Assembly: GCA_046729975.1 (NCBI GenBank)
Contig: JBKPHS010000206.1
Span: forward strand, 1 to 12,507
Source: JBKPHS01 sp046729975
GTDB taxonomy: Bacteria > Actinomycetota > Thermoleophilia > Solirubrobacterales > Thermoleophilaceae
DNA length: 12,507 nucleotides
Direction: 5' to 3'
Shown here one piece after another: positions 12,333-12,507 of this stretch (the first letter of the stretch is position 1; the number at the start of each line of letters is the position of its first letter). The translations under genes were made by a program, and so were the position numbers. The notes under the pieces are model-generated. The model saw nothing but the letters and a program-made list of their open reading frames with translations. It was not told the DNA's origin and searched no databases.

Positions 12333-12507
12333 TCAGGCCGCGGCGCCGGGCTTGACCGGCGTGATCACGAGCCGCCGCTCGGGCTCGTCGCCCTCGCTGT
12401 GGGTCTGCACGTCGGCGCGGTCGCGCAGGTAGACGTGCACCGCGCGCCGCTCGTGCGGCCCCATCGGCTCGAGCTCGACAGGGCGGCCGAACGAGAGCGC
12501 GTCCTCC
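12333..12507 (-). CDS. jag: Jag/KhpB RNA-binding protein, C-terminal R3H domain (5' part beyond window)
   Basis: Only the last 57 residues are inside the window. They contain the R3H signature PMGPHERRAVHVYLRD, with the Arg-x3-His core (RRAVH), followed by VQTHSEGDEPERRLVITP, the characteristic Jag ending. Jag (SpoIIIJ-associated, KhpB) binds single-stranded RNA through KH and R3H domains and is normally encoded after yidC. The short Ala-rich tail ends in TGA at 12335-12333, 37 nt before rsmG, so the two genes are probably co-transcribed. The KH and N-terminal domains lie outside the window. Confidence 0.9.
   Translation of the reverse strand, partial: EDALSFGRPVELEPMGPHERRAVHVYLRDRADVQTHSEGDEPERRLVITPVKPGAAA

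Overview
The window is GC-rich, densely packed bacterial DNA in which every supported gene reads on the minus strand, so transcription runs from high to low coordinates. The gene order jag - rsmG - parA - parB, with a parS-like site at the start of rsmG, is the conserved neighbourhood of a bacterial chromosomal replication origin. High GC, frequent GTG starts, a lipobox-bearing binding protein and PucR/MaoC/FadD-type genes suggest an actinobacterium, perhaps of the Thermoleophilia/Solirubrobacterales type. That placement is inference.

Right part (about 9835-12507), origin-proximal block: the C-terminal end of a Jag/KhpB RNA-binding protein, rsmG (16S rRNA methyltransferase), parA and parB (chromosome segregation, overlapping by 8 bp), then a tRNA-Ile(GAU) gene. 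The tRNA has a plausible promoter whose -35 box overlaps the parB stop codon, and a strong intrinsic terminator.

Middle part (3327-9552): a six-gene ABC-transporter operon of the branched-chain amino acid (HAAT/Liv) class, in the order livF - livG - acyl-CoA-ligase-like - livH - livM - substrate-binding lipoprotein. The first five genes overlap or abut and are probably translationally coupled. The oddity is the 387-residue ligase-like gene between livG and livH. It keeps the N-terminal fold of a long-chain (FAA1-type) acyl-CoA synthetase but lacks the whole ATP-binding A3 loop, has a degenerate A5 motif and stops before the C-terminal lid domain. It looks like an in-frame, translated but catalytically dead relic, or a pseudoenzyme.

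Left part (1-3268): a PucR-type regulator with its own promoter and an inverted repeat over the -35 region, a MaoC-type hotdog dehydratase, and an intact-looking class I acyl-CoA ligase that runs off the left edge. Together with the transporter they suggest uptake, CoA activation and hydration of an organic (fatty, aromatic or branched-chain) acid, with PucR as local regulator. The substrate cannot be read from the sequence.

There is no gene-free stretch over 300 bases. The two longest gaps, 3138-3326 and 9553-9750, both hold several palindromes. No insertion sequence, CRISPR array or prophage gene was seen.
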